Shown here one piece after another: positions 1 to 8,536 of a stretch of 64,000 nt of DNA. Within the stretch, counting starts at the first letter, position 1; each line of letters begins with the position of its first letter. The notes under the pieces were generated by a model. It worked only from the letters and a program-made list of their open reading frames with translations, was not told the origin of the DNA and ran no database searches. This DNA is from Streptomyces atroolivaceus (lineage in GTDB: Bacteria > Actinomycetota > Actinomycetes > Streptomycetales > Streptomycetaceae), in contig NZ_JNXG01000003.1 of NCBI RefSeq assembly GCF_000717025.1, forward strand, positions 248,001 through 312,000. The letters run 5' to 3'. A program made the position numbers and the translations under genes.

Positions 1-287
1 GCCCCGACTGGCTCATCTGGCGCGACGGGGTCCCCGGGGGCGAGACCCTCGCCGGGCTCACGGCCCGGGCGGACGAGGTCGTCGAGTGGGCGCGGTCCGC
101 CGACCGCGACGTGCTGGTCTTCGCCCACGGTCACATCCTGCGGGCGCTGGGGGCGCGGTGGCTGGGCGAGGACGTGTCGTTCGCCGCGCGGATCCGGCTG
201 GAGCCGACGTCCTTGTCGGTGCTGGGGTGGGCGTACGGCCTCCCCGCGCTGGAACGCTGGAACGACACGGGCCACCTGGACCGCTGA
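1..287 (+). CDS. Histidine phosphatase family protein, 3' part
   Basis: This is the C-terminal part of a gene whose start lies before the window; it is read in frame from base 3 and stops with TGA at 285-287. The stretch [17 protein letters not shown] carries the second conserved histidine of the phosphoglycerate-mutase-like phosphatase fold (the H in 'AHGHILR'), and the GGE motif ahead of it fits the same family. These enzymes hydrolyse phosphate esters through a phosphohistidine on an N-terminal RHG motif, which is outside the window. The substrate cannot be told from this fragment. Confidence 0.8.
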   Translation, partial: PDWLIWRDGVPGGETLAGLTARADEVVEWARSADRDVLVFAHGHILRALGARWLGEDVSFAARIRLEPTSLSVLGWAYGLPALERWNDTGHLDR

Positions 288-381
288 CCCGGGGTGCCCG
301 AGCCCGGCCTCTCCGGGTCGGGCCGGCCCGAGCTGAAGAAGCCGGGCTCGGGCCCAGGGGCCAGGGGCCCGGTGGCGCCGG

Positions 382-438
382 CCCGGGCCTGGACCAGCCG
401 CCCGGGCCTGGACCAGCCGCCCGGGCCTGGACCAGCCG
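382..438. repeat. Three perfect 19-nt tandem repeats
   Basis: The unit cccgggcctggaccagccg occurs three times head to tail at 382-400, 401-419 and 420-438. The array lies in the short convergent gap between the histidine phosphatase and the regulator on the other strand. No protein can be assigned to it. It is probably a slippage-generated minisatellite; whether it also works as a transcription barrier is unknown. Confidence 0.85.
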
Positions 439-461
439 CCCGAGCTGGAGGCGCCGGAGCC

Positions 462-1817
462 TCAGGTGCCCGGCGGCAGCTCCTCGTAGCGGGCCAGGAG
501 GGCCGTCACCTCCGGGCCGCCCCGCGGCCGGAGCACCCGTACGGCGCTCGCCAGCATCCCGCGGATCCGGGAGGACTGGACCCGGTCCAGCAGGTCCAGC
601 ACCTGGTGGCCCGCCGCCGCGGCCTCGTCGGCCGTGCCCGCCCGTGCCAGGTCACCGGCGAGCTGCGCGCGGTACAGCGCGAGGTTCCGGGTGAAGTGCG
701 GATCCTGCAGCCGGGTCGCCCGCCGGGCATGCCGCGCCGCCCTCGGCCAGTCGCCCAGGGCCGACCAGCACTGGGCCTCCAGCAGCTCCAGCTCCGCCTC
801 GCGGAAGAAGGTCATCCACTCCGGGTCCGCGTCGCTCGGCCCCTGGTCGAACGCCGTCTGCGCCCGCCCGATCGCCTGCTCGCACCCCGTGCGGTCCCCG
901 AGCCACGCCCGCGCCCCCGCCTCCCGCAGCGCCAGCAGTGCCAGCAGCCGGGGCGAACCGAGCGGCCGGGCCGCACGCTGCCCGGCCTCCGCGGCGCGGA
1001 CCGCCTCGCGGGCCCGCCCCGTGTCCCGGGCCAGGAACGAAGCGTTGCAGAACGCGTGCGCCTCCAGCGCGGCGTCCCCGGCCAGCCGCGCCGTCGCGAG
1101 CGCCTCCGCGTAATGGGAGCGAGCGTCGTCGAAGCGCCCCGAATCATGTGCCAGCCAGCCCACGGAGATCGCCAGCTCGCCGGCGCCCGCGTACAGCCGG
1201 TCCGTCGTGCTGCGCCGGGTGGTGGTCCCGGAGTCGAGCAGGGCGTACGCGGCACGGAGGGGCTGGGAGGCCCGCCGGTACAGGCCGTCCGCGCCGTGCC
1301 GGTCGTCCAGCAGCCGGATCTCGCGCACCGCCTTCTCCACGGCGCTCACCTCGGCCTCACCCACCCGGCGCTGCGCGGGTACGGCGAGGGGGCCCACGGC
1401 GGCGGAACGGCCGCCCAGGCCAAGGGACGCGGCCGCCACCGTGGTGGTGCCGCTGGTCATGAACACGCGACGCAGCACGTCGCACTCCTCGTGGATCTCG
1501 CTGTCGAGCGTGGGGGGTGTGGTGGGCGGGGGCAAGGGTGTCGTGCGGGCCCCCCGGCCGCGCACGCTCTCGCGGGCCGAGAAGCCCAGGTCCGCGAGGT
1601 CCGCCCCGGGGAACATGTGCAGGAACACCCGTTCGTACGCGTAGTTGGGGCAGCGGATCTCCCCGGACTCCACGCGTCCGATGTACCGGGCGTCGCACGC
1701 GACCTGTTCACCGATCTCGCGGGCGGCCCTGCGGACCGCGGCCGCGAACTCTCCCGCGGAGCGCTGTCCGCGCAGCCGACGGAAGACGAGGTTGGGAACT
1801 GCCCGTGTCGACACCAT
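462..1817 (-). CDS. HTH (XRE-like) regulator with TPR-like C-terminal region
   Basis: The product is 451 residues. The N-terminal 75 residues form a Cro/C1-type helix-turn-helix domain (LRGQRSAGEF ... DARYIGRVESGEIRCP). An alanine-rich helical stretch of about 330 residues follows, resembling the tetratricopeptide half of the large family of Streptomyces XRE/TPR regulators; motifs such as AHDSGRFDDARSHYAEAL are typical TPR helices. Such proteins usually sense a peptide or protein partner through the TPR part. I chose the ATG at 1817 because a GAGGG ribosome site lies just upstream; a longer frame reaches 1928 without a better start. No neighbour points to its target. Confidence 0.75.
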   Translation of the reverse strand: MVSTRAVPNLVFRRLRGQRSAGEFAAAVRRAAREIGEQVACDARYIGRVESGEIRCPNYAYERVFLHMFPGADLADLGFSARESVRGRGARTTPLPPPTTPPTLDSEIHEECDVLRRVFMTSGTTTVAAASLGLGGRSAAVGPLAVPAQRRVGEAEVSAVEKAVREIRLLDDRHGADGLYRRASQPLRAAYALLDSGTTTRRSTTDRLYAGAGELAISVGWLAHDSGRFDDARSHYAEALATARLAGDAALEAHAFCNASFLARDTGRAREAVRAAEAGQRAARPLGSPRLLALLALREAGARAWLGDRTGCEQAIGRAQTAFDQGPSDADPEWMTFFREAELELLEAQCWSALGDWPRAARHARRATRLQDPHFTRNLALYRAQLAGDLARAGTADEAAAAGHQVLDLLDRVQSSRIRGMLASAVRVLRPRGGPEVTALLARYEELPPGT

Positions 1818-2061
1818 GGCGGGGCCCTCTCTGGTGCAGCCGGGCGCCTGCTTCCGGTGTCCCGGCGGAGCAAGAACGTACCTGCTGTAACGAGTCGCAC
1901 ACGCTGTGTTTACTGACAAACCGGGCATCTCGCCCGCAATCTGCCATGAACTGCCACCCTTTGCGGCGGCGTGCCGCCGTAGCCCTTGACGCCGTCGGCG
2001 CGTTGGTCCATGAGGAGACGGGGCGCGGCACCGTCTCGTCGAGACGAGAGGAGGGGTTCCC

Positions 2062-2433
2062 TTGCCTCACATGGGCCCGGAAACCACACCGTGCGATCTG
2101 GTGACCGTCCCGGCGCGTCAGGGCCTGGAGGCCGTCGACATCCTGCGCAGGGGATCGGACAGCGAGCCCGTCGGCCCCGTGCTGCACGACGGGGCCTGTG
2201 CCGTCCTCGGTTTCCTGGTGCCGCCCGGCACGGCGGAGGCCTGGGACGTGCCCGGCAGCGCCTGTACGCGGACGGACGGCCGCGGGCTGCGCATCCCCGC
2301 CGAGCCGCCGGTCGTCGGAGGGGGCTGGCTCCTGCCGCCCGTCGCGGAGGCGCCCGTCACGGATCCCGCCGTGCTCCGGGCCGCCCTCGACCAGGCCGCC
2401 CGGCTGATCGAGGCGGCCGACAACTGCCGCTGA
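2062..2433 (+). CDS. Small conserved-type Streptomyces protein of unknown function
   Basis: This is a 123-residue acidic protein with no signal peptide or membrane segment. The segment 'FLVPPGTAEAWDVPGS' followed by 'PAEPPVVGGGWLLPP' resembles small Streptomyces proteins related to prim-pol-like hypothetical proteins, but I cannot assign a function. The start is the TTG at 2062: the ribosome site GAGGAGGGG at 2049-2056 is 5-6 bases ahead of it, while the in-frame ATG at 2071 is too far away. It stands alone, downstream of the divergent HTH regulator. Confidence 0.6.
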   Translation: MPHMGPETTPCDLVTVPARQGLEAVDILRRGSDSEPVGPVLHDGACAVLGFLVPPGTAEAWDVPGSACTRTDGRGLRIPAEPPVVGGGWLLPPVAEAPVTDPAVLRAALDQAARLIEAADNCR

Positions 2434-2519
2434 GGCCATAATGGGCGGGTGGGCGGATCTCCCGCCCCCGCCGGTCCTCCCAGGTGACCGGCCCGGAACG
2501 GCAGCGAGGGCGAGCGCGC

Positions 2520-3407
2520 GTGGCACGGAGAGGCGCGGCCCGGGGCGCGAGCGACCGCAAGCGGCCGGAGCGTCAGCAGGAGCCCGTCTCCGCGACGGTG
2601 GACGGCGGTCTCGCCGAACTCGTGCCCGACCGTGAACGTCCGCGCGCCTGGACGCTGTTGCTGGACGGCGCGCCGCAGTCCCACGTGGACCTCGACGACC
2701 CTTCGTACCTCTCGTTCGCCTACCAGCGCAGGCTCGGCCACGTCATCGACCTCGCCGCGCCCCCCGGCCGTCCCCTCCAGGCGCTCCACCTCGGCGGCGG
2801 GGCCTTCACGCTCGCCCGGTACGTCGCCGCGAGCCGCCCCCGCTCCACCCAGCAGATCGTGGAGATCGACGCACCCCTCGTCCAACTGGTCCGCCGGGAG
2901 CTGCCCCTGGACCCGCAGGCCCGGATACGGGTCCGCTCGGCGGACGCCCGTGCCGGACTCGGGAAGATCCAGGACCGCTGGGCCGATCTCGTCATCGCCG
3001 ACGTCTTCGGCGGGGCCCGCACGCCCGCGCATCTCACCTCCGCCGAATTCCTCGCCGAGGTGCGCCGGGTGCTCAAGCCCGGGGGCCAGTACGCCGCCAA
3101 CCTCGCCGACGGGCCGCCGCTGGCGCACCTGCGCGGCCAGATAGCCACGGCCGCCTCCGTCTTCCCCGAGCTCGCCCTGGCCGCCGATCCGGTCGTCTGG
3201 CGAGGCCGCCGCTTCGGCAACGCGGTCCTGGTCGCCTCCGGCCTGCCGATCGCGGTCGCCGAGCTGACCCGGCGGGTCGCGGGCGACCCGCACCCCGGCC
3301 GCGTCGAGCACGGCCGGGCACTCGCCGACTTCACGGGAGGCGCCGCCGTCGTCACCGACGCGGGCGCCAGGCCGTCACCCGCCCCGCCGCCCGGAACCTT
3401 CACGTAG
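2520..3407 (+). CDS. Spermidine-synthase-like methyltransferase-fold protein
   Basis: The product is 295 residues with a Rossmann-type spermidine synthase fold: LHLGGGAFTLARYVA is the glycine-rich nucleotide loop (motif I), QQIVEIDAPLVQLVR ends strand 2 with the acidic E-I-D residues, and 'WADLVIADVFGG' gives the D-rich motif. 'VRRVLKPGGQYAANL' is the usual later strand. The family transfers aminopropyl groups or binds decarboxylated SAM, but many actinobacterial members have unknown substrates. The GTG at 2520 has a GAGGGCGAG ribosome site; a GTG at 2484 is also open but lacks one. Residues 1-25 are basic and low in complexity. Confidence 0.75.
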   Translation: MARRGAARGASDRKRPERQQEPVSATVDGGLAELVPDRERPRAWTLLLDGAPQSHVDLDDPSYLSFAYQRRLGHVIDLAAPPGRPLQALHLGGGAFTLARYVAASRPRSTQQIVEIDAPLVQLVRRELPLDPQARIRVRSADARAGLGKIQDRWADLVIADVFGGARTPAHLTSAEFLAEVRRVLKPGGQYAANLADGPPLAHLRGQIATAASVFPELALAADPVVWRGRRFGNAVLVASGLPIAVAELTRRVAGDPHPGRVEHGRALADFTGGAAVVTDAGARPSPAPPPGTFT

Positions 3408-3412
3408 GCGGA

Positions 3413-3967
3413 CTACTGGTCCACCGTCTCCACCATCGGCGGATGACCGTTCCAGGTGCAGAAGACGGAGACGGTCGCGCCGGCCCTGTCGCTGAAGTCC
3501 ACCCGGATCCACTCCGGGTTCGTCCACACCTGCATCGACCAGTCCGGCTCCGGCGTCGCCGAGACCAGCTTCGCCGAGTCGTCCGCCAGCTCGAGGACGA
3601 CCCGGCCGCCACGCGTCGGGTAACTCTTCACCTCGCCCGCCGCGGACGGGGGCGCCGAGGGCTTCGCCGGGCCGGGGCTCGCGGCAGGCGGGCGGGAGGA
3701 CGGCTGACGGGACGGCCGGGGAGAACGCGAGGGGGCGGCACGGGAGGCGGTGGCACTCGGCGAGGCCGAGGGCAGGGCCCGGTGCGTCGAGGACGACAGC
3801 GGCTCGTCCGTGGCCTGTCCGCCCCGCGCCCCCACCGAGATCGGAACGGCGCGCGGAGGGTCGTACGCCGTCCCCGACATGACCGTGTGCACGCCCCACC
3901 ACGACAGCGTGACCGCCGCACCCGTGGCGAGCGACCACGCGATCGCGTGTACGAGTCCTCGTTGCAT
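3413..3967 (-). CDS. Secreted or membrane-anchored protein of unknown function
   Basis: The product is 184 residues. A single hydrophobic segment near the N-terminus (about residues 6-30, AIAWSLATGAAVTLSWWGV) is followed by a Pro/Ser/Ala-rich low-complexity linker and a C-terminal domain of about 85 residues (from GGRVVLELADDSAKLV to TWNGHPP). This layout fits an exported, tethered protein. The start at 3967 has AGGA 8 bases upstream; an ATG at 3976 is also open. It is transcribed divergently from the two-component system, with about 75 bases between starts, so it may be a target or accessory of that system. That link is inference from position only. Confidence 0.6.
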   Translation of the reverse strand: MQRGLVHAIAWSLATGAAVTLSWWGVHTVMSGTAYDPPRAVPISVGARGGQATDEPLSSSTHRALPSASPSATASRAAPSRSPRPSRQPSSRPPAASPGPAKPSAPPSAAGEVKSYPTRGGRVVLELADDSAKLVSATPEPDWSMQVWTNPEWIRVDFSDRAGATVSVFCTWNGHPPMVETVDQ

Positions 3968-4044
3968 CGGGCACATCCTGCACCACCCGGGCGGCCGTTG
4001 TCCTGGAGGGACCCCGTTGCTCCGTATGGGTTACGGTGCGGCTC

Positions 4045-4755
4045 ATGCCAAGTGTGCTCGTGGTCGAGGACGACCAGTTCGTACGTTCCGCCCTCATCCG
4101 GCACCTGACCGAGGCCTCGCACACGGTACGGAGTGTCGGCACCGCGCTCGAAGCGCTGCGGGAGGTCGCCCACTTCCGGTTCGACGTCGTGGTCCTCGAC
4201 CTCGGGCTGCCCGACCTCGACGGAGCCGAGGCGCTGAAGATGCTGCGCTCCATCACCGACGTACCCGTGATCATCGCGACCGCGCGGGACGACGAGGCCG
4301 AGATCGTCAGGCTGCTCAACGACGGCGCCGACGACTACCTGACCAAACCGTTCTCCGTGGAGCACCTCTCCGCCCGCATGGCGGCCGTGCTGCGCCGCAC
4401 CCGCGGAGCCGGTGCCGGGGCACCGCCGCCACGCGTCCTCCAGGTCGGCGGACTCTCCATCGACCCGCTGCGCCGGCAGGCCGAACTCGACGGCACGGCA
4501 CTGGACCTGACCCGCCGCGAATTCGACCTGCTGGCCTTCCTCGCGGGCCGGCCCGGCGTCGTCGTACCCCGCCGCGAGCTGCTGGCCGAGGTCTGGAAGC
4601 AGTCGTACGGAGACGACCAGACCATCGACGTCCACCTCTCCTGGCTGCGCCGCAAGCTGGGCGAGACGGCCGCACGGCCGCGCTACCTGCACACGCTGCG
4701 CGGAGTCGGGGTCAAGCTCGAACCACCGGCCACGGCCCCGGGACAGCCCGCATGA
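4045..4755 (+). CDS. OmpR-family response regulator
   Basis: The product is 236 residues. The receiver domain (about 1-120) shows the acidic pair in 'VVEDDQ', phospho-acceptor Asp52 in VVVLDLGLP, and K in 'YLTKPF'. A winged-helix DNA-binding domain (about 140-232) follows, with 'DLTRREFDLLAFLA' and 'IDVHLSWLRRKLGE'. No clear ribosome site precedes the ATG at 4045, so the transcript may be leaderless; a GTG at 4036 is the alternative. The stop overlaps the kinase ATG (ATGA), so the two are co-translated. The chitinase gene directly downstream makes it a possible target, but no binding site is evident. Confidence 0.9.
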   Translation: MPSVLVVEDDQFVRSALIRHLTEASHTVRSVGTALEALREVAHFRFDVVVLDLGLPDLDGAEALKMLRSITDVPVIIATARDDEAEIVRLLNDGADDYLTKPFSVEHLSARMAAVLRRTRGAGAGAPPPRVLQVGGLSIDPLRRQAELDGTALDLTRREFDLLAFLAGRPGVVVPRRELLAEVWKQSYGDDQTIDVHLSWLRRKLGETAARPRYLHTLRGVGVKLEPPATAPGQPA

Positions 4756-6215
4756 GATGGGCCCTGGTCAAGGTCTGCCTGGCCGTCACCGCCATGGTCG
4801 TGATCGCGTTCGCCGTACCGCTCGGGCTCGTCATCAAGGAGATGGCCCGCGACCGCGCGTTCTCCGACGCCGAGCGTCAGGCGGCCACGATCGGCCCCAC
4901 CCTCACCATCACCACCGACCGTGAGGAGCTGACCAGGGCCGCCCTGTCCACCGAGCCCGGCGGCCGGGGACGGCTCGCGGTCCACGTCCCCGCCACCGAA
5001 CCGGGCGGATCCCGCCTGGAGATCGGCACCCGGCGTGCCAGCCGCGCGGACCTGGAGACCGTCAGCACCTCGGGGCGCGCCTCCATCGCGGACGTGCCCG
5101 GCGGCTCCGCGCTGCTCCAGCCCACCGCCCTCGGCTCGGGAGGCATCGCGGTCGTCGAGGTGTTCGTGCCCGAGGACGAGGTCTCCAACGGCGTCGGCAC
5201 GGCCTGGCTGGTGCTCGCCGGCGTGGGCATCGCGCTGATCGTCGGCTCCGTGGCCGTGGCCGACCGGCTGGGCGTACGGATGGTGGAGCCGGCCCAGCGA
5301 CTGGCGGGCGCCGCCCAGGACCTGGGGGAGGGCCGGCTGGGGACCAGGGTCCCGGAGGAGGGGCCCACCGAACTCCGCTCCGCCGCCGTCGCGTTCAACT
5401 CCATGGCCGACCAGGTGGTCCAGCTCCTGGCCAACGAGCGCGAACTGGCCGCCGACCTCTCGCACCGGCTCCGCACCCCGCTGACCGTGCTCCGCCTCAA
5501 CGCCGCCTCACTGGGCGAGGGCCCGGCCGCCGAGCAGACCAGGGCCGCCGTCGAACAGCTGGAGCACGAGGTCGACACCATCATCCGTACGGCACGGGAG
5601 CAGCGCCCGCAGACCCAGGGCGGGCAGACGGGCGCCGGAGCCGGATGCGACGCGTCCGAGGTCATCAGGGAACGCATGGGATTCTGGTCGGCGCTGGCCG
5701 AGGACGAGGGGCGCACGGTACGGCTGGCGGGCGTGGACCGCACGGTACGGATCCCCGTCGCAAGGCCCGAACTCGCCGCGGCTCTGGACGCCTTGCTCGG
5801 CAACGTCTTCCGGCACACCCCGGAGGGCACCGCCTTCGCCGTGGATGTGCACCACAGCGGCGACGCGGTGCTCGTGCTGGTCTCGGACGCCGGACCCGGC
5901 ATACCCGACCCGGAATCCGCCCTGGCCCGGGGTGCCAGCGGACGGGACGGAGCGCGGGGCACGGTGGGATCGACCGGCCTCGGCCTCGACATCGTCCGCC
6001 GGGTCGCCGAATCCACCGGCGGCGACCTGCGCATCGGGCGGTCCGTCCTCGGCGGCACGGAGGTGCGGATCTGGATAGGGCTCGACGGCGGCCCGGCCGA
6101 ACGTGCGCGGCGGGGACACCGGGTGGGGCGGCGCAGCGCCAGAAGGGGGCCACGGCGGCTCAAGGGGCGGAACGCGCTGTTCCGCGGCGCCCCGGGGGCC
6201 GGGCCGGATCTTTAA
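4752..6215 (+). CDS. Sensor histidine kinase
   Basis: The product is 487 residues. TM1 is at about 5-30, an extracytoplasmic sensor region runs from about 31 to 150, and TM2 (TAWLVLAGVGIALIVGSVAV) is followed by a HAMP linker. The H-box is ELAADLSHRLRTPLTVLR with His238; the N-box is 'ALLGNVFRHTPEG', G1 is VSDAGPGIPD and G2 is STGLGLDIVRR, so the ATPase is intact. It begins inside the stop of the response regulator and is its cognate partner. Its ligand is unknown. The last 35 residues are basic and poorly conserved-looking. Confidence 0.92.
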   Translation: MRWALVKVCLAVTAMVVIAFAVPLGLVIKEMARDRAFSDAERQAATIGPTLTITTDREELTRAALSTEPGGRGRLAVHVPATEPGGSRLEIGTRRASRADLETVSTSGRASIADVPGGSALLQPTALGSGGIAVVEVFVPEDEVSNGVGTAWLVLAGVGIALIVGSVAVADRLGVRMVEPAQRLAGAAQDLGEGRLGTRVPEEGPTELRSAAVAFNSMADQVVQLLANERELAADLSHRLRTPLTVLRLNAASLGEGPAAEQTRAAVEQLEHEVDTIIRTAREQRPQTQGGQTGAGAGCDASEVIRERMGFWSALAEDEGRTVRLAGVDRTVRIPVARPELAAALDALLGNVFRHTPEGTAFAVDVHHSGDAVLVLVSDAGPGIPDPESALARGASGRDGARGTVGSTGLGLDIVRRVAESTGGDLRIGRSVLGGTEVRIWIGLDGGPAERARRGHRVGRRSARRGPRRLKGRNALFRGAPGAGPDL

Positions 6216-6345
6216 CCGGCACCGATGCCCTCCTTAAGCAAACCCTAAGAACAGCAACTCATGTCCTGCAAGTGCCCTTTGCCCGGTTCGCGGCGGCTAG
6301 CGTGCAGACGCAATCACCCCCCGGCAGGACAGAGGCAGGAACGCG

Positions 6346-7839
6346 ATGGCCACCAGCACGCACCGCCGCACGACGCGCACCCGCACGAAGGCGGCCGGCG
6401 CCCTCGTCGCCGCGGCGGTCGTGGGCGGCACCGTCTTCGCACTCACCGGAACGGCGCAGGCCGCGGCCGTCGGTGCGACGTACACGAGGGCCAGTGACTG
6501 GGCCGGCGGCTACACCGGGCAGTACGTCGTCTCGAACGACACCGGGACGGCCCGGTCGGGCTGGACACTCGAATTCGACCTGCCCGACGGTACGAGGATC
6601 GACTCGCTCTGGAACGGTGAGCACACCGTCAGCGGCAACCACGTCACCGTCAGGCCCGCGAGCTGGAACAAGGAGATCGCTCCGGGCGCGTCCGTGACGA
6701 TCGGCTTCGTCACCACCTCCACCGGAGCCGCAGCCGACCCGGAGGACTGCCGCATCAACGACGCCGCGTGCTCCGCCGAGGGCGGCGCGACGCCCGAACC
6801 CGGGGGGCGCCCGACCGTGACCCCGGGGCCCACGTCGGCCCCGGAACCCACATCGGCTCCCACGTCGGCCCCGGAACCCACGGAGACGGCCGAGCCGACC
6901 CGGACACCGACGGCCGAGCCGTCCGGGACGCTGGGCGGTACGGCCGGCGGGGCCGGATTCGCCCCGTACGTCGACACGTCCCTCCATCCCGCCTACGACC
7001 TGCTGGACACCGCGTCGAAGACGGGGGTCAAGGAGTTCACCCTGGCGTTCATCACCTCGGGCGGCGGCTGCGCCCCGCTCTGGGGCGGGGTGACGGGACT
7101 CGCCGACGACAAGGTGGCCGCCCAGATCGCCGCGCTACGGGCCGAGGGCGGCGACGTACGGGTCTCCTTCGGCGGGGCGGCAGGCGCGGAACTGGCGCTG
7201 CACTGCTCCTCGGTGGACGAGCTCGCCGCGGCGTACGGCAAGGTCGTCGACACCTACGGACTCACCAAGGTCGACTTCGACGTCGAAGGCGGTGCGCTGC
7301 CCGACACCGCCGCCAACTCCCGCCGCTCGCAGGCCATCACCCAGCTCCAGAAGTCGCACCCCGGGCTGGACGTGTCCTTCACCCTGCCCGTGATGCCCGA
7401 GGGGCTGACCCAGCCGGGCGTGGACCTGATCGCGGATGCGAAGAAGAACGGCGTGGCGATCGAGGCGGTCAACATCATGGCGATGGACTACGGCCCCTCG
7501 TACAGCGGGGACATGGGCGATTACGCAGCCCAGGCGGCCACGGCCACGCAGGCCCAGCTCAAGGGTGTGCTCGGGCTCTCGGACGCGGCGGCCTGGAAGG
7601 CGGTCGCGGTCACCCCGATGATCGGCGTCAACGACGTCGTCACCGAGATCTTCACCGTCGAGGACGCCACGCAGCTGGTGGGGTTCGCGCAGGAGAAGGG
7701 CATCGGCCGGCTGGCCATGTGGTCCGGCACGCGGGACGTGCAGTGTGCGGGTGGCGCGAAGCCGGCCGCGGACGCGACCTGCAGCTCGATCCTCCAGGAG
7801 CCGCTGGCCTTCACCAAGGCGTTCGGCGCCTTCGGGTAG
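6346..7839 (+). CDS. Secreted chitinase: CBM2-like module plus GH18 catalytic domain
   Basis: The product is 497 residues. A basic signal peptide ends in GTAQA near residue 39. A CBM2-like cellulose/chitin-binding module (about 40-130) has the expected tryptophans, and a Pro/Thr/Glu linker (about 147-195) leads to a GH18 TIM barrel (about 203-497). The catalytic stretch reads KVDFDVEGG: Asp310, Asp312 and proton donor Glu314 are present, while the first Asp of the usual DxxDxDxE is Thr. The family cleaves beta-1,4 N-acetylglucosamine chains by substrate-assisted catalysis. A ribosome site (AGGCAGGA) precedes the ATG. The upstream two-component pair may regulate it. Confidence 0.9.
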   Translation: MATSTHRRTTRTRTKAAGALVAAAVVGGTVFALTGTAQAAAVGATYTRASDWAGGYTGQYVVSNDTGTARSGWTLEFDLPDGTRIDSLWNGEHTVSGNHVTVRPASWNKEIAPGASVTIGFVTTSTGAAADPEDCRINDAACSAEGGATPEPGGRPTVTPGPTSAPEPTSAPTSAPEPTETAEPTRTPTAEPSGTLGGTAGGAGFAPYVDTSLHPAYDLLDTASKTGVKEFTLAFITSGGGCAPLWGGVTGLADDKVAAQIAALRAEGGDVRVSFGGAAGAELALHCSSVDELAAAYGKVVDTYGLTKVDFDVEGGALPDTAANSRRSQAITQLQKSHPGLDVSFTLPVMPEGLTQPGVDLIADAKKNGVAIEAVNIMAMDYGPSYSGDMGDYAAQAATATQAQLKGVLGLSDAAAWKAVAVTPMIGVNDVVTEIFTVEDATQLVGFAQEKGIGRLAMWSGTRDVQCAGGAKPAADATCSSILQEPLAFTKAFGAFG

Positions 7840-7872
7840 CCCCCGGCACCCCTTCCGCCACCACCTCGACCA

Positions 7873-7921
7873 GCGCGCCCCGGCCGGCCCCCCACACCCC
7901 CCACACCCGGCCGGGGCGCGC
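7873..7921 (+). terminator. Long GC hairpin after chitinase (first of two)
   Basis: The arms 7873-7887 and 7907-7921 are perfect 15-base complements separated by a 19-base C/A-rich loop. It lies about 35 bases after the chitinase stop. It has no U-tract, which is common for Streptomyces terminators. Confidence 0.6.
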
Positions 7922-7932
7922 CCCCCCCACGC

Positions 7933-7969
7933 GGCCCCTCCGCGCACGCACACGGTGCGCGGAGGGGCC
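7933..7969 (+). terminator. Second terminator hairpin after chitinase
   Basis: The arms GGCCCCTCCGCGCAC (7933-7947) and its exact complement (7955-7969) enclose a 7-base loop. With the hairpin at 7873-7921 it forms a tandem terminator that would insulate the ceb operon from the chitinase transcript. Confidence 0.7.
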
Positions 7970-8388
7970 GGTCGTTCACGGCACCGGGGGAGGCGGAAGC
8001 GGAACCTCCCTGCCTCGCGGTGGAGTTCGGGGAAAGAACACGGAAACGCCCTGTGACCCCTCTGTGCCCCCTCGTGACGCCCTGCCCCGTTCATTTTCCG
8101 GCGGGCATCTCCGGGTGACGAGGGCGGTCCACGCCCTTTCGAGGGTGGCGCGGAAAATGGCGCCGTGAACCGCCCCTAGCCGGCGCCGGACGGGTAAAAA
8201 GCCGCCCAACACCCCACTGACCTGCGGGGATTGGGACTTCTGTCCACCCCGCATGCAGGGAGCGAAGACAAAGGCAAGCCCTCGGTCGGACACGTTCCCG
8301 TGACTTGCAGGACACGCTCGGGCAACGGAACCGTCTTCAACTCTTGACACCCACCCCTCCGAGGCAGCAACCTTCCGGCATCAGCGCA

Positions 8389-8402
8389 TGGGAGCGCTCC
8401 CA
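8389..8402. promoter_or_regulatory. CebR operator upstream of cebE
   Basis: TGGGAGCGCTCCCA is a perfect 14-bp palindrome identical to the known CebR-binding site of Streptomyces. It sits about 40 bases downstream of a TTGACA -35 element (8344-8349), so bound CebR would block initiation or early elongation. The repressor gene lies at 13823-14869. Confidence 0.9.
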
Positions 8403-8536
8403 TTTCGAACGAGGTTTTTCGCTCGTACGGGGACGGCACCGCCCATGTCATCTCCGTACCACTGGCACCCGCACCCACCAGCGCGTATGCCGAGCAGATC
8501 GAACGCCAGTCCCACCCTGGAACAAGGAGTAGTGGA

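Larger units (their letters stand above)
7840..8536. other. Intergenic region between chitinase and cebE
   Basis: No convincing gene was found here. The 5' third holds two strong hairpins (listed separately). The 3' third holds the cebE control region: a perfect TTGACA at 8344-8349, a weak -10 candidate around 8368-8373, a CebR operator at 8389-8402, and a leader of about 130 bases before the cebE ribosome site AAGGAG (8524-8529). Roughly 8000-8340 shows nothing I can name. Confidence 0.6.
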
